From contig JBBUEO010000020.1 in NCBI GenBank assembly GCA_038056915.1, forward strand, positions 1 to 13,275: a DNA stretch of 13,275 nucleotides, in the 5' to 3' direction. The notes beneath the pieces were generated by a model, which did no database searches, was not told the DNA's origin, and saw only the letters and a list, made by a program, of their open reading frames with translations. The translations under genes and the position numbers were made by a program. Within the stretch, counting starts at the first letter, position 1. Every line of letters begins with the position of its first letter. Of the stretch, positions 5,119 through 12,870 are shown piece after piece. Origin of the DNA: JBBUEO01 sp038056915 (lineage in GTDB: Bacteria; Patescibacteriota; UBA1384; UBA12157; JAENIV01).

Positions 5119-5448
5119 ATGACTGATTGTATTTTTTGCCAAATTGCCGCAAAAAAATTATCGGCAAAAATTGAATATGAAGACCAAGAGATAATTGCTT
5201 TTGATGATATTGCTCCCAAGGCGCCAATTCATATTTTAATTATCCCCAAAAAACATCTTGAATCAGTAAACCATCTTAAAGCTGTTGATTCTAAACTGGT
5301 TGGCAAATTGGTGCTGGCGGCGCAAAAAATCGCAAAAGAGAAAAAAATCGATCGAAGCGGCTATCGCTTGGTTTTTAATACCGGACCAGACTCGGGCCAA
5401 ATTGTTCCCCATTTACATCTTCATTTGCTCGGCGGCGGGAAGTTATGA
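5119..5448 (+). CDS. HIT family nucleotide hydrolase/transferase (Hint-like)
   Basis: This 109-residue HIT protein is the typical length for the Hint branch. The histidine triad is HLHLHL with His98, His100 and His102; the last or middle His would form the nucleotide-His intermediate. C-I-F-C (residues 4-7) is the N-terminal Cys pair that, with later His residues, binds zinc in many Hint proteins. F-D-D-I-x-P-x-A-P-x-H-I-L-I-I-P-K-K-H (28-46) is the conserved strand before the active site. Hint proteins hydrolyse purine nucleoside phosphoramidates such as AMP-lysine. An AAGGA Shine-Dalgarno sequence lies in the end of the SprT-like gene, so the two are a tight pair. Confidence 0.92.
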   Translation: MTDCIFCQIAAKKLSAKIEYEDQEIIAFDDIAPKAPIHILIIPKKHLESVNHLKAVDSKLVGKLVLAAQKIAKEKKIDRSGYRLVFNTGPDSGQIVPHLHLHLLGGGKL

Positions 5449-5458
5449 AAAATTAGAG

Positions 5459-5487
5459 TTGACCATTAGATATTTTTAGGTTATAAT
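5459..5487 (+). promoter_or_regulatory. Sigma-70 promoter of the bS21-yqeY-ybeY unit
   Basis: TTGACC (5459-5464), a 17-base spacer and TATAAT (5482-5487) give a near-consensus promoter 11 bases after the HIT stop codon. It would drive the ribosomal protein gene and the genes behind it. Confidence 0.8.
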
Positions 5488-5536
5488 AATAGAAGATAAT
5501 TACTTAATTAATGGAATGAAGGCGAGGTGATTGAGT

Positions 5537-5746
5537 TTGAAAAATTCAGTTTATCAAAGAAAAAATTATCAACAAGGTGAACCTTTTGAGGTAATGCTTC
5601 GAAGGTTTTTTCGTGATATCCAGCAATCTGGGCTTTTAACTGAAATTAAAAAAAGACGCTTTCGGGAAAAATCAATTTCCCGCGAAAAAATCAGGGAATC
5701 CGCCCGCCGGAAAATGGTTAGGAAAAAAATAAAAAGAGGCTATTGA
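5537..5746 (+). CDS. rpsU: Small ribosomal subunit protein bS21
   Basis: This 69-residue, strongly basic protein has the bS21 pattern: F-E-V-M-L-R-R-F-F-R-D-I near residues 17-28, then G-L-L-T-E-I-K-K-R-R, then a helical tail of Arg and Lys. bS21 sits on the small subunit near the 3' end of 16S rRNA and helps mRNA initiation. The TTG at 5537 is chosen as start because AGGTGAT (5525-5531) lies five bases upstream. The TTG at 5531 overlaps that Shine-Dalgarno sequence. yqeY follows after 44 bases. The bS21-YqeY order is a common bacterial pairing. Confidence 0.85.
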   Translation: MKNSVYQRKNYQQGEPFEVMLRRFFRDIQQSGLLTEIKKRRFREKSISREKIRESARRKMVRKKIKRGY

Positions 5747-5790
5747 ACAAATGATCAACCACCAAATCTTAATATCCAAATGATAAATAT

Positions 5791-6237
5791 ATGACACTAA
5801 TTGCAACAATTGAGGCGGATCTGACGACAGCGATAAAAAACCACTACGAGATAGAAATCAACACCCTTAGAATGCTCAAAGCCAATCTTCATAATTGGCA
5901 AATTGCCAATAAAAAAGATCCTCAAGATCAAGATATTATTGCCCTTATCCAAAAAGAAATTAAGTCTCGTAGAGAATCAATTTCAATTTATCGCCAAGCA
6001 AAGAGGCAGGAATTAGCCCAAAAAGAAGAAGGAGAAATTGGCGTTTTAAAAAAATACCTACCAGAACAAATGTCGCGTGATGATATTGTTATTAAGGTCA
6101 AAGAAGCGATTGCCAAAACCAACGCCAAAAGCCCTCAAGATATTGGCAAGGTCATGGGAATTCTTATGGGAGAATTAAAAGGTAAAGCTGACGGGGCGCA
6201 AATCTCCCAAATAGTTAAAGAAAATCTAAGCAAATGA
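5791..6237 (+). CDS. yqeY: GatB/YqeY domain protein
   Basis: This 148-residue protein has the full YqeY fold. An N-terminal helical domain contains L-R-M-L-K-A-N (26-32) and I-Q-K-E-I-K-S-R-R-E-S (53-63). A C-terminal domain begins with L-K-K-Y-L-P-E-Q-M-S and contains G-K-V-M-G-I-L-M-G-E-L-K-G-K-A-D-G. The domain is related to the tRNA-binding tail of GatB, the amidotransferase subunit; the function of free-standing YqeY proteins is not settled. No Shine-Dalgarno sequence is visible before the ATG. The last codons overlap the start of ybeY in an ATGA arrangement, so the two are translationally coupled. Confidence 0.9.
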   Translation: MTLIATIEADLTTAIKNHYEIEINTLRMLKANLHNWQIANKKDPQDQDIIALIQKEIKSRRESISIYRQAKRQELAQKEEGEIGVLKKYLPEQMSRDDIVIKVKEAIAKTNAKSPQDIGKVMGILMGELKGKADGAQISQIVKENLSK

Positions 6238-6602
6238 CGGCTCCTCAAATCAACTTAAAAAATTTATCTGACAATTCAGTAAAAATCGCCCGTAAAGCAG
6301 TATTTTCCTTCTTTAATAATCAATATGACAATTTTCAGCCAGTAGTAAATATCACTGCCGCAGATTCTAAAAAAATGCGGGCTTTAAATAAAAAATATCG
6401 TAATAAAGAATATTTACCCCAAGTTTTAAGTTTTCCCATCTGGAAAAATCTTAAAGATATTCCCAAAATTAAAAATAAAAAAAATCCGCCGAAAATCCTT
6501 TTGGGCGATATTTTTATCTTAAAAAATGCTTTATATAATCCAGTGTTATTTCAAAAACTCATCGATCACTCTTTAAGCCATCTTATTGGTAAACATCATT
6601 AA
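6234..6602 (+). CDS. ybeY: Endoribonuclease YbeY, short and divergent
   Basis: This 122-residue protein is shorter than most YbeY proteins. It keeps the key landmarks: M-R-x-L-N-K-K-Y-R-N-K-E (48-59), V-L-S-F-P (64-68), L-G-D-I-F-I (90-95) and the C-terminal H-S-L-S-H-L-I-G-K-H-H. In that last motif His residues at positions 0, +4 and +10 match the three zinc ligands of HGxLHLxGYDH. The usual T-D before V-L-S-F-P is P-Q here, and the Leu and Asp of the zinc motif are changed. YbeY is a metal-dependent RNase in 16S rRNA maturation and ribosome quality control. The start overlaps the yqeY stop by four bases. Retained zinc ligands suggest it is functional. Confidence 0.8.
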   Translation: MTAPQINLKNLSDNSVKIARKAVFSFFNNQYDNFQPVVNITAADSKKMRALNKKYRNKEYLPQVLSFPIWKNLKDIPKIKNKKNPPKILLGDIFILKNALYNPVLFQKLIDHSLSHLIGKHH

Positions 6603-6620
6603 ATTTTGTTACAATATAAT
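6586..6620 (+). promoter_or_regulatory. Weak candidate promoter before ftsA
   Basis: TTGGTA (6586-6591) and TACAAT (6610-6615) are 18 bases apart. A perfect TATAAT (6615-6620) overlaps the latter but has no good -35 box. Either would give a leader of about 45 nt containing the AAGGAGG at 6651-6657 that serves ftsA. Confidence 0.45.
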
Positions 6621-6668
6621 TAATTAAATCCCAAAGAGGGGAAAGATTACAAGGAGGGTTACACCAGA

Positions 6669-7898
6669 ATGGCAAGGGATAATTTTTATGTCGGTCTAGA
6701 TGTTGGTTCATCTAAAGTTGCGGCGACCTGCGGACATATTGAAGAAGGTTTAATCAATGTTGCCGGTTTTGTTAAAGTCCCTAATACTGGCGTTCGCCGA
6801 GGGACGGTTGTCGACATTGAAGACACAGTCTCGGCGATTTCTGAAACTATTGAAAAACTGGAAACCATTTCTGGCCGGGAAATTCGTTCGGCAGTCGTCG
6901 GGCTTTCCGGACCGCATCTGACCTCGACAATTTCTAAAGGAGTAGTAGCGGTCGCCCGGGCAGACGGCGAAATTACCCCTTCAGATATCTCCCGGGTGAT
7001 TGAAGCTGCCCGGACAGTGGCGTTACCGCCTAATCGGGAAATCCTCCATGTTATCCCGCGGTCCTTTATAGTTGATGGTCAAACGGGGATTGCCGATCCT
7101 TCGGGTATGACCGGTATCCGCCTGGAATCAGAAACTATTGTCATTGGCGCGGCGACTTCAGCAATTAAAAATTTAAGTAATTGTCTTTATCAAGCCGGTT
7201 TAGAAATTGATGATTTGGTCTTTTCGGGACTTGCTTTAGCCAATAGTCTTTTGACCAAAAAACAGCGGGAAATCGGGGTGGCTCTTTTGGATATTGGCGG
7301 TGGAACAACCACTTTAGTCGTTTATGAAGAAAATCATTTCCTACATGGAGTCGTCCTGCCGATTGGTTCATCCCACATTACTAATGATTTAGCCATTGGG
7401 CTTCGGACTTCAGTGGAAATTGCTGAAAAAATCAAAATGAAATATGCTTCGGCGATCCCGGAAAAAATCCGCCAGGCGGAAACTATTGCCTTATCCCAGT
7501 TTGACCCGGGAGAAAACCAAAGGATTGAAAGACGCTATGTTTCAGAAATAGTTCAAGCCAGACTTGGAGAAATATTTGCCTTAGTGGCGGCAGAACTTAA
7601 AAAAATTGGCAAGGGCGGCATGCTTCCCGCTGGGGTGGTCTTGACAGGCGGGGGTAGTAAGTTAGAAGATTTAGTCGAGTCAACAAAAGACTATTTGGGC
7701 TTGCCAGCCCAAGCCGGTAAACAGATCCTGGAAACGAGCGGTTTTGTTGACAAACTTTCTGACCCTGTGTATGCTACAAGTGTAGGTTTAATGCTCTACG
7801 GTTTTGAAAATGCCGATAAAAATGCTTTTTCTGGCCCGGGAAGAAAATATAATATCATTGATAAGGCGAAGGGATTTTTCAGACAATTTTTACCATAA
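6669..7898 (+). CDS. ftsA: Cell division protein FtsA
   Basis: This 409-residue actin-family ATPase tethers FtsZ filaments to the membrane. Phosphate-binding motif 1 is G-L-D-V-G-S-S-K-V (9-17), phosphate 2 is D-I-G-G-G-T-T-T (208-215), and the adenosine motif is V-V-L-T-G-G-G-S-K-L (323-332). The FtsA-specific 1C subdomain lies at about 84-160 in place of the actin 1B domain. The last 14 residues, I-I-D-K-A-K-G-F-F-R-Q-F-L-P, form the amphipathic helix that inserts into the inner leaflet. Length is normal. AAGGAGG lies 11 bases before the ATG, rather long spacing. ftsZ follows after 14 bases, the conserved ftsA-ftsZ pair. Confidence 0.96.
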   Translation: MARDNFYVGLDVGSSKVAATCGHIEEGLINVAGFVKVPNTGVRRGTVVDIEDTVSAISETIEKLETISGREIRSAVVGLSGPHLTSTISKGVVAVARADGEITPSDISRVIEAARTVALPPNREILHVIPRSFIVDGQTGIADPSGMTGIRLESETIVIGAATSAIKNLSNCLYQAGLEIDDLVFSGLALANSLLTKKQREIGVALLDIGGGTTTLVVYEENHFLHGVVLPIGSSHITNDLAIGLRTSVEIAEKIKMKYASAIPEKIRQAETIALSQFDPGENQRIERRYVSEIVQARLGEIFALVAAELKKIGKGGMLPAGVVLTGGGSKLEDLVESTKDYLGLPAQAGKQILETSGFVDKLSDPVYATSVGLMLYGFENADKNAFSGPGRKYNIIDKAKGFFRQFLP

Positions 7899-7912
7899 CT
7901 TGAGGAATATTT

Positions 7913-9010
7913 ATGAATAAAGCTTCCGAAATTGAAACCTTTGCAACGATTAGAGTCGTAGGAGTAGGGGGTTCGGGCGGCAATGCGGTTAATCGAATGA
8001 TTGCTCATAAATTAAAGGGGGTAGAATTTATTGCCGTTAACACCGATGCTCAAGCTCTTGTTCATAATCAATCACCGATTAAAATCCAAATTGGCAAAGA
8101 GACAACTCGGGGGTTGGGCGCCGGCTCTGATGTTGAGCTTGGACGAAAAGCCATCGAGGAAAACAAAGACGAAGTCTACGAATCCCTCAAGGGTTCTGAT
8201 ATGGTTTTTGTCACCTACGGTTCGGGCGGCGGTACTGGCACCGGCGCTGGACCAATGGTGGCTTCGATTGCCAAAGAATTGGGGGCGTTAACGGTCGGGG
8301 TGGTTACTAAACCTTTTAGCTTCGAAGGTCAGCGCCGGATGAAGATTGCTGAATTGGGAGTCGAAGAATTAAGAGATAAAGTTGATACCTTAATTACTAT
8401 TCCCAATGATCGGCTTTTACAAATTGTTGATAAAAAGACTTCTTTGTTTGATGCTTTTGGAATTGTTGACGATGTCCTTCGTCAGGGCGTTCAGGGAATT
8501 TCCGATCTTATTACTTTACATGGAATTATTAATGTTGATTTTGCTGATGTTCGGACAATTATGTCAGACGCCGGTTCAGCCCTCATGGGAATTGGCCGAG
8601 CCTCCGGCGACAATCGAGCTATTGACGCCGCCCGGGCGGCGATTGATTCGCCTTTGCTGGAACTTTCGATTGACGGCGCTAAAGGAATTCTTTTTAACAT
8701 CACCGGCGGCACTGATATGGGAATGTATGAAATTGATGAAGCGGCCAAAGCCATCACCGAAGCCGCTGATCCCGATGCCAATATCATCTTTGGGGCAATT
8801 ATTGATGAAGCGATGTCAGGAGAAATTAAGATTACCGTTATTGCTACCGGCTTTGATGTCGAAAGACTGCCGCGACCGGGTTTAGAAAAGCCAACGGGAA
8901 TTGAAGCTGAACCAGTAATCAGGGAAGAATTTGAAAAGGAAGAACAGGAAGAAGAAAAGCTTGAGGATGAATTAGAGGTCCCAGCTTTTATTCGAAGAAA
9001 GTTAAAGTAA
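7913..9010 (+). CDS. ftsZ: Cell division protein FtsZ
   Basis: This 365-residue tubulin-like GTPase forms the division ring. Seen are the nucleotide-binding V-G-V-G-G-S-G-G-N (17-24), the tubulin signature G-G-G-T-G-T-G (105-111), and the T7 catalytic loop N-V-D-F-A-D (207-212), which completes GTP hydrolysis on the next subunit. A Glu-rich linker runs from about 328 to 354, followed by the C-terminal peptide [10 protein letters not shown] that binds FtsA. All core parts are intact and the linker is short. GAGGA lies six bases before the ATG. The gene overlaps nothing and is followed by a 105-base gap with the nrdJ leader. Confidence 0.97.
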   Translation: MNKASEIETFATIRVVGVGGSGGNAVNRMIAHKLKGVEFIAVNTDAQALVHNQSPIKIQIGKETTRGLGAGSDVELGRKAIEENKDEVYESLKGSDMVFVTYGSGGGTGTGAGPMVASIAKELGALTVGVVTKPFSFEGQRRMKIAELGVEELRDKVDTLITIPNDRLLQIVDKKTSLFDAFGIVDDVLRQGVQGISDLITLHGIINVDFADVRTIMSDAGSALMGIGRASGDNRAIDAARAAIDSPLLELSIDGAKGILFNITGGTDMGMYEIDEAAKAITEAADPDANIIFGAIIDEAMSGEIKITVIATGFDVERLPRPGLEKPTGIEAEPVIREEFEKEEQEEEKLEDELEVPAFIRRKLK

Positions 9011-9056
9011 CTAACAAAAATAAACCTTAGAATAATCGCCCTTCTTGATCTAATGT

Positions 9057-9110
9057 TTGTTTTTGTTCTCGAAATTTTGTTACTATATTTTTAGGTTATC
9101 TTTAAGGAGG
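9057..9110 (+). promoter_or_regulatory. Leader of nrdJ with Shine-Dalgarno and a weak candidate promoter
   Basis: The AAGGAGG at 9104-9110 sits five bases before the TTG at 9116 and decides that start. A possible promoter is TTGTTT near 9056-9061 with TACTAT near 9080-9085. I see no cobalamin riboswitch; the 105-base gap after ftsZ is too short for one. No clear terminator follows ftsZ, so read-through is possible. Confidence 0.4.
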
Positions 9111-9115
9111 CAAGA

Positions 9116-11620
9116 TTGAAATCGGAAGTTCTCAAAATAGAGCAAGTAAAACTTGATAGTAAAAATTTAAATTTATTTTTTAAACCATCAATAAATAAGT
9201 CTTTTAAAAAATCGGAAAAAAAATTAGAAAAACCACCGCAGGAAAAATCTGTTCCCACTTTAGAAGATATTAAAAGCCAATTGATTAAGCCGCAATTTTC
9301 CAAAAATGCCTTGGAAATTTTGCAAAAGCGCTATTTAAATAAGGAAGTAGGGGAAAAAGACGAAACCCCCAAAGATTTGCTCGTTAGGGTTGCTTGGACA
9401 ATTGCCAAAACCGAAGAATTTTATGGGACTCCTTTATCTGAGGTTTTATCGATTGCTAAAAAGTTCTATGAAATGATGGCGAGCTTGGAATTTTTTCCCA
9501 ATTCGCCGACATTGCGCGGCGCCGGACGCCGAATCCATCAATTGGCTGCCTGCTTTGTCCTCCCTATCGGCGATTCGATGGAAGAAATTTTTGACGCTCT
9601 TAAAAATACCGCCTTAGTTCATAAAGGCGGCGGGGGAACCGGTTTTTCGTTTGGGAGGCTTCGTCCCTCGGGCGATAAAGTCGGCTCGACCGGCGGGGTT
9701 GCCGGCGGTCCGATTTCTTTTATGCGAATTTTTGATACTATGGCTCGCGAAGTGATGCAAGGAGGTGTAAGAGTCGGCGCTAATATGGGAATTCTGCCGG
9801 TTTGGCATCCGGATATTGAAAAATGGATCGAAGCCAAAGCTGATGGCAAATCTTTTTTAAATTTTAATCTATCAGTAGCTGCCACTGACGATTTTATGAA
9901 TAAAATTGAAAAAAATGAAAAATATGATTTAATAAACCCCAGAAATAAAAAAACAGTCGGCAACCTAAAAGCCGGCGTTATTTTTGATAAAATTATCTCC
10001 AATGCCTGGAAAAACGGCGATCCTGGAATTATTTTTATTGACAAAATGAATCGCGATAACCCCACACCTGCTTTAGGAGAAATCGAATCAACCAACCCTT
10101 GCGGTGAACAACCACTACTTCCTTACGAATCCTGCAATTTAGGTTCAATTAATCTTGTCGGGATGATCAAAACAAAAGAAATTGATTGGGAAAAACTCAA
10201 AAATACCGTCCATTTAGCAGTAAGATTTTTGGACAATGTCATTGACGCCAATCGCTATTTTGTCGAGCAAATCGAAAAAACGACCAAAGGCAATCGCAAA
10301 ATTGGTCTCGGGGTAATGGGTTGGGCTGATTTATTGGTAGAATTAGGAATTGCTTACAATTCAAAGGAAGCGATTCAGCTGGCGCAAAAATTAATGAGTT
10401 TTATCCAAAAAGAGGCGGTTTTAGCATCTGAAACATTGGCTCAAAAAAGAGGTTCCTTTCCCAATATCTCAAATAGCATATACAAAAATAAGAAACCTCG
10501 GCGCAATGCTACTTTAACCACGATTGCCCCTACCGGCACTTTGAGTCTTTTAGGCGGTTGCGCCGGCGGGATTGAACCGTTTTTTGCGATTGTCTATAAG
10601 AAAAAATCTATTTGGAAAAAAGACGGCACCGCTGAATTGGAACAAGTTTATGTCAATCCTATTTTTGAAAAAATCGCCAAATATAGAGGCTTTTTTTCTC
10701 AAGAACTCATTAATAAAATCGCTCAAAGTAATTCTTTAAAAGATTTTGAAGAGATTCCTTCAGATGTTAAAAAGATATTTGTGACGGCACACGATATAGA
10801 ACCTGAATGGCATATTAAAATGCAGGCGGCTTTTCAAAGGGGAACCGACAACGCGGTCTCAAAAACAATAAATTTTCCCCATTCAGCCACTGTCGAAAAT
10901 ATTAAAAAGGCCTATCTTTTAGCATACAAGCTTAATTGTAAAGGTTTGACAGTCTATCGCGACGGCTCGCGTGATAGTCAAGTATTGACGACTATTAAAA
11001 AAGAAGAAGCTTTTGAAGAAGTTCCCAAGCTAACGGCCGAGGGATTAAAAATCACCCCCAGGGAAAGACCGGATATAATTCATGGTTACACTTACAGAAT
11101 CAAAACCGCTTATGGCAAGCTTTTTGTCACCATTAATGATGACGCCCAAGGTCAGCCGTTTGAAATATTCTCTCATTTGGGCAAAGCCGGCGGTTTTTTT
11201 GCTGCCAAAGCCGAAGCAATTTGTCGGTTAATTTCCTTGGCTTTGCGTTCGGGAATTGACCCTCAAGAAGTAATTGATCAGCTCAAAGGTATTCGAGGAC
11301 CCACCCCAACTTGGTCGGATGAAGGAAAGATGATTCTCTCTTTACCCGATGCTATCGCCCAGATTTTAGAAAAACATCTCGCTAAAGAACAAATCAAGCT
11401 TGACTTAGAATACAAAGCCGCTACTTTACCAAAATCATCAGGTACGGACGCTCAAATTGCCGCTGATAATTTGCCCTTAAACGGTATAGCGACTAAAAAA
11501 CAACTAACCTCGCTGGCTGACTATGGCGAAGCCCCGGCCTGCCCTGAATGCGGAGGTCCTTTGGAATTAGGCGAGGGCTGTTTAAAATGCAACTTTTGCG
11601 GCTATTCTAAGTGCTCGTGA
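9116..11620 (+). CDS. nrdJ: Adenosylcobalamin-dependent (class II) ribonucleoside-diphosphate reductase
   Basis: This 834-residue class II reductase makes deoxynucleotides using a radical from adenosylcobalamin. Visible: Cys146 in H-Q-L-A-A-C-F (redox partner), the glycine-rich G-G-G-G-T-G-F-S-F-G (171-180), the catalytic N-P-C-G-E (327-331; thiyl Cys329, Glu331), the second redox Cys340 in E-S-C-N-L-G-S, and A-P-T-G-T-L-S (471-477) in the barrel. A TSCPD domain lies at about 640-770. The C-terminus has a Cys-rich tail with C-P-E-C, C-L-K-C-N-F-C and a terminal K-C-S, which carries the thiol pair reduced by thioredoxin and may bind zinc. A Lys-rich N-terminal extension (1-45) is unusual. No separate activator or small subunit is seen, as expected for class II. 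TTG start with AAGGAGG. Confidence 0.95.
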   Translation: MKSEVLKIEQVKLDSKNLNLFFKPSINKSFKKSEKKLEKPPQEKSVPTLEDIKSQLIKPQFSKNALEILQKRYLNKEVGEKDETPKDLLVRVAWTIAKTEEFYGTPLSEVLSIAKKFYEMMASLEFFPNSPTLRGAGRRIHQLAACFVLPIGDSMEEIFDALKNTALVHKGGGGTGFSFGRLRPSGDKVGSTGGVAGGPISFMRIFDTMAREVMQGGVRVGANMGILPVWHPDIEKWIEAKADGKSFLNFNLSVAATDDFMNKIEKNEKYDLINPRNKKTVGNLKAGVIFDKIISNAWKNGDPGIIFIDKMNRDNPTPALGEIESTNPCGEQPLLPYESCNLGSINLVGMIKTKEIDWEKLKNTVHLAVRFLDNVIDANRYFVEQIEKTTKGNRKIGLGVMGWADLLVELGIAYNSKEAIQLAQKLMSFIQKEAVLASETLAQKRGSFPNISNSIYKNKKPRRNATLTTIAPTGTLSLLGGCAGGIEPFFAIVYKKKSIWKKDGTAELEQVYVNPIFEKIAKYRGFFSQELINKIAQSNSLKDFEEIPSDVKKIFVTAHDIEPEWHIKMQAAFQRGTDNAVSKTINFPHSATVENIKKAYLLAYKLNCKGLTVYRDGSRDSQVLTTIKKEEAFEEVPKLTAEGLKITPRERPDIIHGYTYRIKTAYGKLFVTINDDAQGQPFEIFSHLGKAGGFFAAKAEAICRLISLALRSGIDPQEVIDQLKGIRGPTPTWSDEGKMILSLPDAIAQILEKHLAKEQIKLDLEYKAATLPKSSGTDAQIAADNLPLNGIATKKQLTSLADYGEAPACPECGGPLELGEGCLKCNFCGYSKCS

Positions 11621-11676
11621 TCTATATCAATATCTATCATAGCAAGATCTCAATGTTATAAGGTCTATTTTAATAT

Positions 11677-11704
11677 TTTACAGAATTGAAGTTTTAACTA
11701 TAAT
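11677..11704 (+). promoter_or_regulatory. Promoter in the nrdJ-cobO gap
   Basis: TTTACA (11677-11682), a 16-base spacer and TATAAT (11699-11704). The predicted start is near 11711, just before two hairpins, the second of which has terminator form. Confidence 0.65.
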
Positions 11705-11710
11705 ATATAT

Positions 11711-11796
11711 TGAACCTACCAATTTACACTTACGAAGTGTAAATTGTGACAACCGATTCCATTTGGCGCTGTCGGTAATAGACGGCGCCTTTTGCT
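11711..11796 (+). ncRNA. Putative small RNA or cobO leader attenuator, about 86 nt
   Basis: Between the promoter at 11677-11704 and cobO lie two hairpins. CAATTTACACTT (11720-11731) and AAGTGTAAATTG (11735-11746) form a perfect 12-bp stem with a three-base loop. GGCGCTGTC (11765-11773) and GACGGCGCC (11781-11789) form a 9-bp stem with one wobble, followed by TTTT. Promoter, structured body and terminator together suggest a short independent RNA or a leader that ends early. No reading frame is supported. It resembles no cobalamin riboswitch I know. Confidence 0.5.
11765..11793 (+). terminator. Terminator hairpin before cobO
   Basis: A 9-bp stem (one G-U pair) closes the loop GGTAATA and is followed by four T. 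It would end nrdJ read-through and the putative small RNA, or act as an attenuator of cobO. Confidence 0.6.
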
Positions 11797-11824
11797 TTAG
11801 AAAATGTTGTGTTAAGCTCAAAAT

Positions 11825-12364
11825 ATGAAAAAGGAACTTTTCAAACAAGGTTTAATCCATATTTATACCGGTGACGGTAAGGGAAAAACCACCGCTGCTT
11901 TGGGGCTGGCTTTGCGGGCAATTGGTGCTGGAAAAAAAGTCGTTATTGTCCAATTTATTAAAAAAGGTAATAATTCAGAACACAAAGCGATTAAGAAATA
12001 TCGCTTGCCGATGGAAATTAAATCCTTCGGAATTGGTTTCTATAAAATTTTGGGTGACAACAAACCAAAAACCGCTCATCAAAAAGCCGCCCAAAAAGCC
12101 CTCGAATATGCCCAAAAAATCATTGCTGATAATATTCACGACATAATCATTTTAGATGAAATCAATATTGCTATCTCATTAAAGTTGATCCAAGTCAAAG
12201 AAGTAATTCGGATAATCACGATGCCAAACAATGCGGAGGTAATCTTGACCGGCCGCGGACTTCATCCCGAACTTAAAAAATATGCTCATCTTATTACGGA
12301 AATGAAAAAAAACAAACACTACTTTGACGGAGGTATCAAGGCACGAAAGGGGATAGAGTATTGA
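11825..12364 (+). CDS. cobO: Cob(I)alamin adenosyltransferase, CobO/BtuR type
   Basis: This 179-residue corrinoid adenosyltransferase transfers adenosyl from ATP to cob(I)alamin to make adenosylcobalamin. Features are the P-loop G-D-G-K-G-K-T-T (16-23), with the family-typical T-A-A-L-G-L-A-L-R-A after it, V-I-V-Q-F-I-K (40-46), I-I-I-L-D-E-I-N (116-123), V-I-L-T-G-R-G (139-145), and the C-terminal signature H-Y-F-D-G-G-I-K-A-R-K-G-I-E-Y. Length is slightly short, at the N-terminus. No cobalamin biosynthesis gene is in the window, so it probably works on salvaged corrinoid. It follows nrdJ, the enzyme that needs its product. No Shine-Dalgarno sequence is visible, and start recognition is unclear. 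Confidence 0.94.
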   Translation: MKKELFKQGLIHIYTGDGKGKTTAALGLALRAIGAGKKVVIVQFIKKGNNSEHKAIKKYRLPMEIKSFGIGFYKILGDNKPKTAHQKAAQKALEYAQKIIADNIHDIIILDEINIAISLKLIQVKEVIRIITMPNNAEVILTGRGLHPELKKYAHLITEMKKNKHYFDGGIKARKGIEY

Positions 12365-12423
12365 CAAAAATGCTCGGTAATCTTAATTTAAAAGTGGTTA
12401 ATAAAATTATTTGGAGGGGCAAT

Positions 12424-12438
12424 CCCGCCTCTGGCGGG
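12424..12438 (+). repeat. GC-rich hairpin upstream of the DUF4430 gene
   Basis: CCCGCC (12424-12429) and GGCGGG (12433-12438) flank TCT. It ends three bases before the AAGGAG of the next gene and lacks a T-run, so it is not a terminator. It may be a dispersed extragenic palindrome or an RNA element affecting translation. Confidence 0.45.
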
Positions 12439-12451
12439 GAAAAGGAGAAAT

Positions 12452-12850
12452 ATGAAGGAAAAAACATCCTGGGGTATCGGCAATGTCCTGGCAATTATCA
12501 TTTTGGGCGCCATTGTCATTTTAGGCGGACACTTTTTGGGCCGCGGAGTCAGTCAGAATCAAACAGAATCCAAAGTGGCCGGAATTTCTGAATTTACACC
12601 AGTAGTCGAAAAAGTTATCAGTTACGATGGCGAGGAGGGCAAAACCGCTTTAGATCTATTAAAACAAAGCCATCAAGTTAAAGCTGAAGAAACCTCCACT
12701 GGCGTTTTTGTCAATTCAATCGACGATACAGAGAATCAAAGCGATAAATTTTGGATGTTTTATGTTAATGGACAACTGGCCCCGGTCGGCGCTGATCAGT
12801 ATATTACTAAAAACGGCGAAAAAATCGAGTGGCGCTACGAAGCATTCTAA
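12452..12850 (+). CDS. Membrane-anchored DUF4430 (transcobalamin C-terminal-like) protein
   Basis: This 132-residue protein has a short cytoplasmic N-terminus, one hydrophobic helix (about 10-28) and an extracellular domain (about 50-131). The domain has the DUF4430 pattern: G-K-T-A-L-D-L-L-K (63-71), G-V-F-V-N-S-I (84-90), W-M-F-Y-V-N-G (101-107), V-G-A-D-Q-Y (112-117) and G-E-K-I-E-W-R-Y (122-129). DUF4430 is the family related to the C-terminal domain of animal transcobalamin and intrinsic factor, and in bacteria it is often found on surface proteins, not all linked to B12. Its place directly behind cobO and nrdJ suggests corrinoid capture at the membrane, an inference. AAGGAG lies four bases before the ATG. 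The protein lacks the helical domain that transcobalamin uses for full cobalamin binding. Confidence 0.75.
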   Translation: MKEKTSWGIGNVLAIIILGAIVILGGHFLGRGVSQNQTESKVAGISEFTPVVEKVISYDGEEGKTALDLLKQSHQVKAEETSTGVFVNSIDDTENQSDKFWMFYVNGQLAPVGADQYITKNGEKIEWRYEAF

Positions 12851-12870
12851 AATTTTAAAAGGAGGTGGAT

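Noticed and set aside
9011..9115. A cobalamin riboswitch before nrdJ
   Set aside because: The gap is only 105 bases and shows no B12-box or multi-helix core.
12361..12591. A 76-codon plus-strand frame starting with TTG at the cobO stop
   Set aside because: It overlaps the DUF4430 gene in another frame, has no Shine-Dalgarno sequence, and its product is low-complexity. The TTGACA there also lacks a matching -10 box.
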